A stretch of DNA of 64,000 nt from Streptomyces sp. SCUT-3. Its GTDB lineage: Bacteria; Actinomycetota; Actinomycetes; Streptomycetales; Streptomycetaceae. The position numbers and the translations under genes are program-made. Under the pieces are notes generated by a model, which was not told the DNA's origin, ran no database searches, and worked only from the letters and a program-made list of their open reading frames with translations. Shown piece after piece: positions 1 through 10,000 of this stretch. The stretch's first letter is position 1; every line of letters starts with the position of its first letter. The DNA is taken from positions 5,528,501-5,592,500 of the forward strand of contig NZ_CP046907.1 in the NCBI RefSeq assembly GCF_014083985.1, read 5' to 3'.

Positions 1-1113
1 ACCCTCGACATGATCACCCCGGAGAAGGACGCCTTCACCGGGGAACTGCTGGGCCGCCTTCCCGGGACCCTGCGCGACGACGCCCGGCTGCACTTCTGCG
101 GACCCGCCGGCACGGACGCCGTCGAGGCCGCCCTCAAACTCGCCCAGGACGCCACCGGGCGGCGCGGGGTCGTCGCCTTCACCGGCGCCTACCACGGCAT
201 GACGCTGGGAGCCTCCGCGGTCTCCGGCCCGCGCAGGATGCGCGACACGCCCGGAGCGGACGCGGTACCGGTCACCCGGCTGCCCTACCCCTACGACTAC
301 CGCTGCCCGTTCGGCGTCGGCTCCCGGCAGTCCGCCCGGCTGTCGGCCGCACTGCTGGAGAGCCTGATCACCGACCCCGGCAGCGGCGTCGCCCCGCCGG
401 CCGCGGTGATCCTGGAGGTAGTCCAGGGCGAGGGCGGAGTGGTCGAGGGCCCCGACGCCTGGCTGCGCGAGGTCCGCAGGATCACCGCCGAGCACGGCAT
501 TGTGCTGATCGTCGACGAGGTGCAGACGGGCGTCGGCCGCACCGGCCGCTTCTGGGCGTGCGAGCGGGCCGGTGTCACCCCCGACGTCCTCGTCGCCTCC
601 AAGGCCGTCGGCGGCGGACTTCCGCTCGCCCTGATCGCCTACCGGCCCGCGCTCGACACCTGGCGGCCGGGCCGGCACACCGGGACCTTCCGCGGCAACA
701 CCCTCGCCATGGCGGCCGGCCGGGTCACCCTGCGCACGGTCGCCGAGGAACAGCTCGCCCTGCGGGCCGAGGCACTGGGGGAACGCATCCGCGCCGGCCT
801 GCGTCGGATCGGGGCCGGGCGGCCGTCGTTCGGCGACGTCCGCGGCAGGGGGCTGATGATCGGCGTCGAACTGGTCGACCCGGACGGCCCTCCCGACCGC
901 CTCGGCACCCCGCCCGGCGACCCCGCCCTGGCGGCCGCGCTGCGCGCCGCCTGCCTGGAGGAGGGACTCATGCTCGAACTGGGCGGCCGGGACGACACCG
1001 TGCTGCGCCTGCTGCCTCCCCTGGTGCTCACCGACGACCAGGCGGACTCGGTCCTGGAACGGATCGAGGCCGCACTGCGCCGCACCGACACCGCCGGAGG
1101 GACCACCGCATGA
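1..1113 (+). CDS. dat: Diaminobutyrate--2-oxoglutarate aminotransferase, 5' end missing
   Basis: A class III PLP aminotransferase. The reading frame is open to base 1 and the visible 370 residues lack about 55-80 N-terminal residues of the family, so the window cuts the gene. Visible landmarks are GPAGTDAVEAA near the start, DEVQTG (about residues 172-177) and the Schiff-base lysine in VASKAVGGG (codon at 601). By family it transaminates aspartate semialdehyde to 2,4-diaminobutyrate. The downstream decarboxylase and siderophore genes, joined by an ATGA overlap, argue for the siderophore role rather than ectoine (EctB). The operon promoter, possibly iron controlled, lies outside the window. 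Confidence 0.88.
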   Translation, partial: TLDMITPEKDAFTGELLGRLPGTLRDDARLHFCGPAGTDAVEAALKLAQDATGRRGVVAFTGAYHGMTLGASAVSGPRRMRDTPGADAVPVTRLPYPYDYRCPFGVGSRQSARLSAALLESLITDPGSGVAPPAAVILEVVQGEGGVVEGPDAWLREVRRITAEHGIVLIVDEVQTGVGRTGRFWACERAGVTPDVLVASKAVGGGLPLALIAYRPALDTWRPGRHTGTFRGNTLAMAAGRVTLRTVAEEQLALRAEALGERIRAGLRRIGAGRPSFGDVRGRGLMIGVELVDPDGPPDRLGTPPGDPALAAALRAACLEEGLMLELGGRDDTVLRLLPPLVLTDDQADSVLERIEAALRRTDTAGGTTA

Positions 1114-2816
1114 CCGCCGACCCGGGCAGCACCGCGCCCGCCGCCGGCATCGGTACCGGCACCGATGCCGCCCCCGCCGCTACCGGCACCGCCCCCACCG
1201 CGACCGCCGCCGCCACCGCCCTAGCCGGGGGCGTGCGGGGCCCCGAGGCGCTGCGGCCCCTGACCGGCACCGTGCTCGACGCGCTGGCCCGGGGCGCGGC
1301 GGACCGGGAGGGGCCGCTGCCCGCGGGCGGGCCCGCCGCGGTGACGGAACGCGTCCGGGCGGCGTGCGCCCCGTTCCTCCCCGAGCACGGCACCGGGGCC
1401 GACGAGGCTCTGCGCACCCTGGTGCACACCGTCGCCGAGGGCGCCGCGGACCCGGCCGACCCCGCCTGCGTCGCCCACCTGCACTGCCCGCCGCTGGCCG
1501 TGGCCGCCGCGGCCGACCTGGCGGCCTCCGCGCTCAACCCCTCGATGGACTCGTGGGACCAGGCGCCGGCCGCGGCGGTGGTGGAGGAGGAGACCGCCGC
1601 CGCCCTGGCCGCCCTGGTCCACCCCGGCCGCCCCGACCCCGACGCGCTGATCACCAGCGGCGGGACCGAGTCCAACCTCGTCGCCCTGCTGCTCGCCAGG
1701 GAACGGGCCCGGGCGGCGGGCGCCCGCACCGTCCAGGTGCTGTGCGGGACCAACGCCCACCACAGTGTGCGCCGCGCCGCCTGGCTGCTGGGCCTGCCCG
1801 ACCCGGTCACCGTCGGCTGCCGGTCCGGGCGGATGCTGCCCGACGCACTGGACCGGGCGCTGGCCGGGGTCCGCGGCCCCGCACTGGTGGTCGCCACCGC
1901 CGGCACCACCGACGAGGGCCTGATCGATCCCCTGCCCGAGATCGCGCGGACCGCCGCCGCCCGCGGCGCCGAACTGCACGTCGACGCCGCCTACGGGGGC
2001 CCGCTGCTGTTCAGCGACCGGCTCGCCCCGCTGCTCGACGGGCTGGGATCGGCGGTGTCGGTCACCTTCGACCTGCACAAGCTCGGCTGGCAGCCGGTCG
2101 CCGCCGGGGCCCTCGTGCTGGCCGACCGCCGGGCGGCCGCCCCACTGGGCTTCGAAGCCGCCTACCTCAACGCCGACGACGACACCGGGTCGGGCCTGCC
2201 GGACCTGCTCGGCCGTTCCGTTCGCACCTCGCGCCGCCCCGACGCGCTCAAGATCGCCGTCACCCTGAGAGCGCTGGGGCGCCGCGGGATCGGCGACCTC
2301 GTCGAGAGCTGCGTCGAGGCCGCCGGGACGTTCGCCCGCCTCGTCGACGACCACCCCGCCGTGCGGCGGCGGCCCGGCCCCGTCGGGATCAGCACCGTGC
2401 TGTTCCGGCCCACCGCCGCGGACGAACTGCCCGACGCCGAGGGGGACGAGACGGTCGCCGCGGTGCGCCGCCGCCTGCTCGCCGAGGGGCGGGCGGTCCT
2501 CGGACGCGCGGTGGCCGAGGACGCCGACGGGCGCCCCCGGCTGTGGCTCAAGGCCACCCTGCTGAACCCCCGCGCCCGGGAAGCCGACCTGGCGGGGCTG
2601 CTCGAACTCGTCGCCGGCAGCGTGCCCGCCGGCCGAGCGCCGTTCGGCAGTGCCCTCGCCGGCAGCGTGCCCGCCGGCAGTCTCCCCGCCAGCAGTGTCC
2701 CCGCGCCCGCCCCGGCCGACGGACGCGTCCCCGCCCCGGCCCCGGGCCCCCCACCCGCGACCGCACCCCCGGGAACCCCCGCGCACACCCGCCCCCACGA
2801 CGGAGGAACGCGATGA
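1110..2816 (+). CDS. ddc: PLP-dependent L-2,4-diaminobutyrate decarboxylase
   Basis: A 568-residue group II PLP decarboxylase. The conserved core is visible: TSGGTESNL, HVDAAYGGP, and FDLHKLGWQP with the PLP lysine at about residue 324. Placed right after the Dat gene (ATGA overlap), it most likely turns 2,4-diaminobutyrate into 1,3-diaminopropane, the amine arm of schizokinen/rhizobactin-type siderophores. A DesA-like lysine decarboxylase is the alternative, but the Dat neighbour makes it less likely. The N-terminal ~40 residues are Ala/Thr/Pro rich. The last ~60 residues are a repetitive Ala/Pro/Gly/Ser tail, encoded by near-repeats of a short GC unit, that the fold should not need. The start was chosen at the ATG overlapping the upstream stop. 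Confidence 0.87.
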   Translation: MTADPGSTAPAAGIGTGTDAAPAATGTAPTATAAATALAGGVRGPEALRPLTGTVLDALARGAADREGPLPAGGPAAVTERVRAACAPFLPEHGTGADEALRTLVHTVAEGAADPADPACVAHLHCPPLAVAAAADLAASALNPSMDSWDQAPAAAVVEEETAAALAALVHPGRPDPDALITSGGTESNLVALLLARERARAAGARTVQVLCGTNAHHSVRRAAWLLGLPDPVTVGCRSGRMLPDALDRALAGVRGPALVVATAGTTDEGLIDPLPEIARTAAARGAELHVDAAYGGPLLFSDRLAPLLDGLGSAVSVTFDLHKLGWQPVAAGALVLADRRAAAPLGFEAAYLNADDDTGSGLPDLLGRSVRTSRRPDALKIAVTLRALGRRGIGDLVESCVEAAGTFARLVDDHPAVRRRPGPVGISTVLFRPTAADELPDAEGDETVAAVRRRLLAEGRAVLGRAVAEDADGRPRLWLKATLLNPRAREADLAGLLELVAGSVPAGRAPFGSALAGSVPAGSLPASSVPAPAPADGRVPAPAPGPPPATAPPGTPAHTRPHDGGTR

Positions 2817-4315
2817 CCACAGGCACCGACGAAGAACCCCTCGACCTGCTCGGAGTGGGCACGGGGCCGTTCAACCTCTCCCTGGCCGCCCTCGCCGACG
2901 GCGTCCCCGGCCTGACCACCGCCTTCCTCGAACAGCGGCCCGCCTTCCACTGGCACCCCGGCCTGCTCATCGACGGGGCCACCCTCCAGGTCCCCTTCCT
3001 GGCCGACCTGGTCAGCCTGGTCGACCCCACCAGCCCCTGGTCCTTCCTCAACCACCTGAAGGCCCTGGGCAGGCTCTTCCCCTTCTACTTCGCCGAGCGC
3101 CTCCACATCCACCGCGCCGAGTACGACGCCTACTGCCGGCGGGTCAGCGAGCAACTGCCGTCGTGCCGCTTCGGCCACCGCGTGGACACCGTCGCCTGGG
3201 ACGGGCAGCGGCAGGCGTTCACGGTGGACTTCACCCGGCTCGGCCCCGACGGGCACCCCGTGGACACCGGCCGCCTCCTCGCCCGCAACCTCGTCCTCGG
3301 CGTCGGCACCGCCCCGCACGTGCCCGAGCCCCTCCGCCCGCTCGTCGACGACCCCGCGGCCCCGGTCCTGCACTCGGCCGACTACCTCGAACACCGCGAG
3401 GAACTGCTGGCCGCCGGGCACGTCACGGTCGTCGGCTCGGGCCAGTCCGGCGCGGAGGTCTTCCTCGACCTGCTGCGCGCCCGGCCCGCCGGGGCGGAAC
3501 GCCTGTCCTGGCTGGCCCGCACCCCCGCCTTCGCCCCCATGGAGTACAGCAAACTCGGCCTGGAGCAGTTCACCCCCGACTACACCCGGCACTTCCACGG
3601 ACTGGACGAGACCGTCCGCGACCGCCTGCTGCCCGCCCAGTGGCAGCTCTACAAGGGCGTCAGCGCCGACACCCTCGGCGAGATCCACGACGAGCTCTAC
3701 CGCCGCAGCCTCGACGGCGGCTGGCCCGACACCGTCCTGACCCCCGGCGTCACCGTCCTGACGGCCGAGCGGACCGGCGGCCGCGTCGAACTGCTCACCG
3801 AACACGCCGACCAGGGCACCCGGGCACGGCTCGCCACCGACGCGGTCGTCCTGGCCACCGGCTACGCGGAACGGCCCGTGGACCGCCTGATCGCACCCCT
3901 CCTGCCCCACCTGCTGCGCGACACGGCAGGCCGGCCGCTGGTCGACCGGGCCCACCGCCTCGTCCTCGACCCGGACGGCAAGGGGCCGGCCGCGGCGGAA
4001 CCGGGCGCGGGAGCGGTCTTCGTGCAGAACGCCGAACGCCACACCCACGGCGTGGGCGCCCCCGACCTGGGCCTGGCGGCCTGGCGCTCCGCCGTGATCC
4101 TCAACGCGCTCACCGGCCGGGAGACGTACCCGCTGCCGGACCGCACCGCCTTCACCACCTTCGGCCTCGACGGAGCGGCCCGACGGTCCGGCACCCCCGC
4201 CGCCCCCGGGACCCCGGGAGTTCCCGGAACCCGGAAAGCGGCCGGTGTGCCCGACCCGCGGACCGCCCCCCGCACGCCGCCGACCGGGCCCGCCGTCCGG
4301 GCACGGCGCGCCTGA
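2813..4315 (+). CDS. FAD/NADPH-dependent amine N-hydroxylase of siderophore synthesis
   Basis: A 500-residue member of the lysine/ornithine N-monooxygenase family (IucD, RhbE, DesB). The FAD motif GVGTGPFNL is at residues 14-22, the NADPH motif GSGQSGAEV near 208, and the ATGY motif near 350. It should hydroxylate one amino group of 1,3-diaminopropane, giving the hydroxylamine that is later acylated to the iron-binding hydroxamate. The start ATG overlaps the decarboxylase stop (ATGA). The last ~45 residues are Pro/Arg-rich low complexity. Substrate is inferred from the Dat/Ddc neighbours, not from sequence. Confidence 0.9.
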   Translation: MTTGTDEEPLDLLGVGTGPFNLSLAALADGVPGLTTAFLEQRPAFHWHPGLLIDGATLQVPFLADLVSLVDPTSPWSFLNHLKALGRLFPFYFAERLHIHRAEYDAYCRRVSEQLPSCRFGHRVDTVAWDGQRQAFTVDFTRLGPDGHPVDTGRLLARNLVLGVGTAPHVPEPLRPLVDDPAAPVLHSADYLEHREELLAAGHVTVVGSGQSGAEVFLDLLRARPAGAERLSWLARTPAFAPMEYSKLGLEQFTPDYTRHFHGLDETVRDRLLPAQWQLYKGVSADTLGEIHDELYRRSLDGGWPDTVLTPGVTVLTAERTGGRVELLTEHADQGTRARLATDAVVLATGYAERPVDRLIAPLLPHLLRDTAGRPLVDRAHRLVLDPDGKGPAAAEPGAGAVFVQNAERHTHGVGAPDLGLAAWRSAVILNALTGRETYPLPDRTAFTTFGLDGAARRSGTPAAPGTPGVPGTRKAAGVPDPRTAPRTPPTGPAVRARRA

Positions 4316-4345
4316 GACCCGGCTGCCGGACAGGAGAGAGAACCC

Positions 4346-6238
4346 ATGAGCTCCCCCACAGAGCGGCGGCACGCGCACGAACCGCCGCACCCCCCGCACC
4401 CCGCCACCGCCCCGGGGCGCGCCGCCGCACCGGGGCCCGTGGACGCCGTGACGCGCCCGGACCCCACCGTCGTCGCGGATCCCGCCGTCGCCGCGGACGC
4501 CGCCGTCGTCGCGGACCCCACCGTCGTCGCGGACGCCGCGACCACGGAGAACCTGCTCAGGTGCTGGGTCCGTGAGACCGGGGTGCCCCGGCCGGCCGAC
4601 GGCGTGCTGCGGCTCGACCTGCCCGCGGCGGGCACCGGGATCGAGGCGCCCGTGCACCACTGGTCCGCCACCGGCCTGCACCGTTTCGGCCCCGCCCGGC
4701 TGCGCACCGGCACCCCCGCCGCCGCCCCGCTGGTCGCGGCCCTGCTCGCCGTCCAGGCCTCGGCCGGCGACCACGACGCGGTGGCGGACCTGACCGGCCG
4801 CGTCACCGACTCCGCCCGCCGGACCGCCCGGTTCCTGCACGCCCGCACCCGTGCGCCCGAGGACCCCTCCGGCACCACCCCGTTCCTCGCCGCCGAACAG
4901 GCCCTCCTCCTCGGCCACCCCTTCCACCCCACCCCGAAGAGCCGCGAGGGGCTCACCGAGGCCGAGACCGGGCAGTACTCGCCGGAGACCCGCGGCTCCT
5001 TCCCCCTGCACTGGTTCGCCGCCGCCCCCTCGGTGGTGCGCGGCGACTCCGCCCTCGACCGCGGCCCCGGGGAACTGCTGGCCGGCCTCGCCGGGGAGAA
5101 GCTGCAGCCCCCGCCCGGCACGGTCCTGGTGCCGGCCCACCCGTGGCAGGCCCGCGACGTGACGGCCCGGCCCGCGGTGTGCGGCCTGCTGGACGCCGGA
5201 CTGCTGCACGACCTCGGCCCGGCCGGACCCGACTGGTCCCCCACCTCCTCGGTGCGCACCCTCTACCGCGCCGACGCCCCCGTGATGCTCAAGTTCTCCC
5301 TGGGACTGCGCATCACCAACTCCCGCCGGGAGAACCTGCGGGTGGAGCTGCGCCGCGGCATCGAGGTGCACCGGCTCCTGGAGGCCGGACTGGGCCGGGC
5401 GCTGCACGCCGCCCACCCCGGCTTCTCGGTCGTCCGCGACCCCGCCTGGCTGGCAGTGGACGCCCCCGGGGACGCCGCCGGCGCCGGCGACGCCGCACCG
5501 GGCCCCACCGGGCTGGACGTGGTGGTGCGCGAGAACCCCTTCGGCGACGACCGGCGCGTGGCGTGCGTGGCCGGGCTCTGCTCGCCGAGGCCCGACCTCC
5601 CCGCCCGCGGCGGCCGGTCGCAGCTCGCCGTCCTCGTGCACGGCCTCGCGGCCCGCACCGGGCGGAGCGTCCCCGACGTCACCCGCGAGTGGTTCGCCCG
5701 CTACCTGCGGGCCGTGATCACCCCGGTGCTGTGGCTCCACGCCGTCTACGGCCTGGGCCTGGAGGCGCACCAGCAGAACACCCTGGTCGAACTCGACGCG
5801 GACGGCTGGCCGGCCGGCGGCCGCTACCGCGACAACCAGGGCTACTACTTCTCCCCGTCCCGCAGCACCGCGCTCCACACCTGGGTCCCCGGCGCGGGCC
5901 GGGACCTGGGCACCTACGTCGACGACGAGGTCGTCGACGAGCGCCTGGCCTACTACGTAGGGCTGAACAACATGCTCGGCGTCGTCGGCGCCTGCGGCTC
6001 CCAGGGACTGGCGGACGAGACGGACCTGCTGAGGCAGGCGGGCGACGTCCTGGCCGGGCTCGCCGCCGAGCACGGCGACCGGCTGCGCCTGGCCGCCCTG
6101 CTGCGCGAGGCGCCCGTACTGCGCTGCAAGGCCAACCTGCTCACCCGCGTCCACGGCATGGACGAACTGACCGGCCCCCTGGAGTCCCAGTCGGTGTACG
6201 TCGACATCGCCAACCCGATCGCGCAGGCCCTGCGGTGA
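4346..6238 (+). CDS. IucA/IucC-family NIS siderophore synthetase
   Basis: A 630-residue ATP-dependent carboxylate-amine ligase of NRPS-independent siderophore synthesis. Visible family motifs are GHPFHPTPKSREG (about residue 188), the basic K-F-S-L-G-L-R-I-T-N-S-R block, and YGLGLEAHQQN...RYRDNQGYYFS. The HPTPKSREG form resembles type A (IucA/RhbC) citrate ligases more than DesD-type enzymes, which is my reading and not an alignment. The first ~60 residues are an Ala/Val/Asp repeat region unrelated to the fold. The ribosome site GGAGAGAG lies just before the ATG. A partner second ligase, normal in aerobactin- and schizokinen-type pathways, is not seen here and could lie left of the window. 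Confidence 0.88.
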   Translation: MSSPTERRHAHEPPHPPHPATAPGRAAAPGPVDAVTRPDPTVVADPAVAADAAVVADPTVVADAATTENLLRCWVRETGVPRPADGVLRLDLPAAGTGIEAPVHHWSATGLHRFGPARLRTGTPAAAPLVAALLAVQASAGDHDAVADLTGRVTDSARRTARFLHARTRAPEDPSGTTPFLAAEQALLLGHPFHPTPKSREGLTEAETGQYSPETRGSFPLHWFAAAPSVVRGDSALDRGPGELLAGLAGEKLQPPPGTVLVPAHPWQARDVTARPAVCGLLDAGLLHDLGPAGPDWSPTSSVRTLYRADAPVMLKFSLGLRITNSRRENLRVELRRGIEVHRLLEAGLGRALHAAHPGFSVVRDPAWLAVDAPGDAAGAGDAAPGPTGLDVVVRENPFGDDRRVACVAGLCSPRPDLPARGGRSQLAVLVHGLAARTGRSVPDVTREWFARYLRAVITPVLWLHAVYGLGLEAHQQNTLVELDADGWPAGGRYRDNQGYYFSPSRSTALHTWVPGAGRDLGTYVDDEVVDERLAYYVGLNNMLGVVGACGSQGLADETDLLRQAGDVLAGLAAEHGDRLRLAALLREAPVLRCKANLLTRVHGMDELTGPLESQSVYVDIANPIAQALR

Positions 6239-6858
6239 GGGAGGACCGCGGCACGCCCCGGGCCCCCGGCACCCCGGACGCCCCGGAAGCTCCGGACGGT
6301 TCCGCCGCCCCCGCTGTCCCGGACGGTCCCGCGTCCCCTGCGTCCCTCGCGGGCGCGTTCACGCTGCGCCCGGTCGACCCCGCAGCCGACCTGGGGACGG
6401 TCCACGCCTGGATGAACGACCCGGAGGTCGCCCGCTTCTGGGAGATGGCGCACCCGCCCGACCGGATCGGCGACTACCTGCGCGAGCAGATCGCGAGCGC
6501 CCACTCCACGCCGTGGATCGGCTGCATCGACGGCGAGCCGATGAGCTACTGGGAGCTGTACCGGGCCGACCTGGACCCGCTCGCCCGTCACTACACCGCC
6601 CGTCCCCGGGATGCGGGGGTGCACCTGCTCCTCGGCCCCTCCCGCTTCCGCGGCCGGGGTCTGGGCGCCCGGCTGCTGCGGATCATCTCCGACCGGCAAC
6701 TGGCCGCGGATCCGTACGCGCAGCGGGTGGTCGCCGAACCCGACGTGCGCAACGTCCGCTCCGTGCGCGCCTTCGAACGGGCCGGGTTCCGCATGGCCGG
6801 GCAGCTCGAACTCCCGGACAAGCGGGCCGCGTTCATGGTGCGGGAGCGCGCCGGGTGA
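6235..6858 (+). CDS. GNAT acyltransferase of siderophore synthesis (IucB/RhbD/DesC-like)
   Basis: A 207-residue GNAT protein. After a ~40-residue Pro/Ala-rich leader, the domain starts at FTLRPVDP. It has the siderophore-acylase signatures WMNDPEVARFWEM and WELYRADLDP, the acyl-CoA loop GPSRFRGRGLG and the C-terminal VRAFERAGF. By family it transfers an acyl group to the N-hydroxyamine, completing the hydroxamate. The GTG start overlaps the ligase stop (GTGA), so the five genes read as one coupled operon that ends here, facing a convergent gene. The acyl donor (acetyl-, succinyl- or other CoA) cannot be told from sequence. Confidence 0.85.
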   Translation: MREDRGTPRAPGTPDAPEAPDGSAAPAVPDGPASPASLAGAFTLRPVDPAADLGTVHAWMNDPEVARFWEMAHPPDRIGDYLREQIASAHSTPWIGCIDGEPMSYWELYRADLDPLARHYTARPRDAGVHLLLGPSRFRGRGLGARLLRIISDRQLAADPYAQRVVAEPDVRNVRSVRAFERAGFRMAGQLELPDKRAAFMVRERAG

Positions 6859-7002
6859 CGACACATCCGGCGGGCCGCGCCTGCCGGATGCCGTCACGGG
6901 CCGCGCCGGGGCGGCGGGTTCCGGAGTCGGACCGCCCCCGGCCCCCGGCTCCCGGCTCCCGGTGAGCGGTGAGCGGTGAGCGGCGAGGGGGCGGGGGCGC
7001 CG

Positions 7003-10000
7003 TCACGGGAGCGCTGCGAGCGCGTCCTCGAGCCGGTGGCGGAAAGGCCGCAGGTGCTCCGTCGCGGAAGCGATCGCCTGTGCCAGGGCGTCGAGGTCGG
7101 CGAGTACCTCTCCGACCTGTCCGCGGTGCGGGGCTGCGGCCAGGAAGCGCGTCAGGTGCCGGTCGGCCTCCTCCCACGACGACAGCGCGCAGTGGGCGAC
7201 GAAGAGGCCACCCTCCCCGGTGGCCGCTTCCCCGGGAACTGCTTCCCCGGTGGCCGGTCCGGGGCCCGCACCGGCCGCGTCGCGGGCGAAGCGCTCGACG
7301 GCCCGGGCCAGGCACTGCTCCCAGCCGGGGCGCGCCATGGCGCGCAGCGTGAGCCCTTCCTCGTAGTGGGACCACCCGTCGTCGGGGTCGGCGGCGACGA
7401 CACGGCGGGCGTCGGCCAGGGCGGCGTCGTACCGGCCCGTGGCGCGGTGGGTCCGGCCGCGGCCGGCCAGGGCCCAGGCGTCGTCGGGGTCGAGTTCGAG
7501 GGCGTTGTCGAAATCGGCCAGGGCGGCGTCGTAACGGCCCGCCAGCCGGTGGGTCTCGGCGCGTCCGGCGGCGGCCCAGGCGTCGTACGGGTCGGTTTCG
7601 ACGGCCAGGTCGTAGTCGGCGAGGGCGGCGTCGTAACGGCCCGCAATCCGGTGGGTCTCGGCGCGGTTGACGAGGGCCCAGAGGTCGTACGGGTCGAGTT
7701 CGACGGCCAGGTCGAAGTCGGCGAGGGCGGCGTCGTAGCGGCCCATGGCCTGGTGGACCTGGCCGCGGTTGGCGAGGGCCCATGCGTCGTGGGGGTCGAG
7801 TTCGACGGCGCGGTCGAAATCGGCCAGGGCGGCGTCGTAACGACCCGCCAGCCGGTGGGTCTCACCGCGTCCGGCGGCGGCCCGGGCGTTGCGGGGGTCG
7901 AGTTCGACGGCGCGGTCGTAGTCGGCGAGGGCGTCGTCGTGGCGGCCGGCCAGCCGGTAGGTCTCGGCGCGGTCGGCCAGGGACCATAGGTCACCGGGGT
8001 CGAGTTCGAGGGCGCGGTCGAAGTCGGCCAGGGCGTCGTCGTGGCGGCCCGCGGCCTGGCGGGCCTGGCCGCGGCCGGCGAGGATCCAGGCGTCGTCGGG
8101 GGCGAGGTCGACGGCGCGGTCGTAGTCGGCCGACGCCTCGTCGTACCGGTGCGCCTGCCGGTGGATCTCGGCGCGGTCGGCGAGGGCCCGGGCGTCGTCG
8201 GGGGCGAGGTCGAGGACGCGCTCGAAGTCGGCGAGCGCGTCGTCGTACCGGCCCACGAGGACGTGTGCGACGCCACGGCCGTGGTGGGCGCGTCGCGCTT
8301 CCGGGGCCAGGGCGACGGCAGCCCGGTAGTCGGCCAGGGCCTGCTCGTAGTGGCCGGCGTTGCGGCGGTCCCGGGCCCGGAGGAGGTGGGCGAGGGCCCG
8401 GCCGGGGGTGTCGAGTGCGTCGCCGTCCAGGAGCAGGGTCAGGGCCGCGACGCCGGGGAGCGGGTCCTCCAGGGCGGCGAGGACCTGCCGTCCCCGGTCG
8501 CTCACGGCGGGGGCGTCGGCGTCCCGGCCGGCCTGGAGCAGCGCCTCGGCCCAGCGGCGCAGGGTGGGGGTGCCGTGGTCGTAGGCGTCGGGCAGTTCGC
8601 GCAGCGCACGGGGGAGCGCGGCGCGGGGGTCGGCGCACAGCCGGTGGTAGGTCTCCTCCAGTCGGTGGCCGAGCAGGCGCTCGTCCTGCCACCGGCCGCC
8701 GTCCGGGGCGGTGCTGTCCTCGAGCCGCTCCCGCCACTGCCGGAAGGCGTCGGCCAGGCGGGTGTGCTGCTCGCGCCAGAGGTCCGGGGACTGCTCGCGG
8801 TGCAGGCGCAGCACGGCGGTGCGCACCACCTCGTGGTAGCGGTGGCGGCCGGCGCGGCCGGTCACGAAAGGCAGCCGGCGCAGCCGGTCGAACAGCGGGG
8901 CGGCCTCCTCGGCCACCGCGGCGCGGTAGACGTCCTCGTCCCATTCCCGGGGGAGGGCGCAGGCCAGGACGGCGGCGTGGCGGACCGGGTCGGCCTCCCG
9001 CGCGAGGAACTGTTCGACGGTGGCGCGGCCGGGGTCCGCGACGCGCGCCGGACCGGAGGGGCGGCCGTCGGCGGCCGGGTCGGCGGGGCGGTCGGTGGTC
9101 GCCGGCGCGGCAGGGCAGCCGGCGACCAGGGTGGAGACCAGCACCGGCAGTCGTCCGGACAGTTCCAGGACCGCCTCCACGGCTCGCTCCCCGGTGATCC
9201 CCGCGGCGGCCGACAGTTCGCGGACCTCGGTCTCGGTGAGCACCTCCAGCGGCAGGTCGACGACGGGGCCGGTCCGGTCGTCCCGGCGTTGCGCGTCCGG
9301 CCGCGACCGTCCGGCCGTGACCGCCAGCACGTTCGCCGGGGGCCTCCCGTACCGGCCGGTGACCAGCACGTCGTGCAGCCAGGTGCCCGGCACCGGCCCG
9401 GCGTGCCGGTCGCCGGCGTCGAAGAACCACACGGTCCACGGCCGCCCCCGCACCGCCTCCGCCAGTTCATCCAGGAACACCGGGGTGAGGACCTGCAAGG
9501 GGGACAGCACCAGCCGGACGTCCTCGTAGCTGCGCAGCCGGGAACCGAACCGCGCCTTGACCCGGTCCACCCAGGCCACCACCTGCTCCGCGTCGGCCGC
9601 GCGGACGAACGCCCCGGTCCCGGGGGTCAGACGGGGGCCGGGAAGCCCCACCCCCGAAGCTCCCGGAACCGTCACGGCGGCCCGGTCCGCCCCGGTGCCG
9701 AAGACACCGGCCACGGGCTCCTGCCGCAACCGCCGGTAGACCGCCAGCCGCTCCTCGAACCCCTTCAACGGCAGCCCCTGCTGCGCCAATTGCGTGCCGA
9801 CGGCCGCCATGGCCCCGACCGCGTCCGCCACCGGACCGTCCACGTACACGGTGGCCGCCCGCGCCTGCCGGGCGGCGCTCTCCATCCGCCGCAGCAAGGC
9901 GGTTTTGCCCGCCCCGGCCGGGCCGTGGACGCGGAACAGCACCGGCCCCGCCCCCTCCGGCGACCGCCTCAGCGCCTCCTCGAAGGCGGCGATCTCCTCC

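Noticed and set aside
2162-6154. Minus-strand open frame of over 1300 codons across the siderophore operon
   Set aside because: It mirrors the third-base GC bias of the plus-strand genes, is Gly/Ala/Gln rich without motifs, and overlaps four well-supported enzymes.
6859-7002. Terminator between the siderophore operon and the TPR gene
   Set aside because: Only short direct repeats (GAGCGGT x3) and weak dyads were found; no convincing hairpin.
7420-8370. Regular tandem repeats, possible CRISPR array
   Set aside because: Units are 102 bp, contiguous without spacers, in frame, and encode canonical TPRs.
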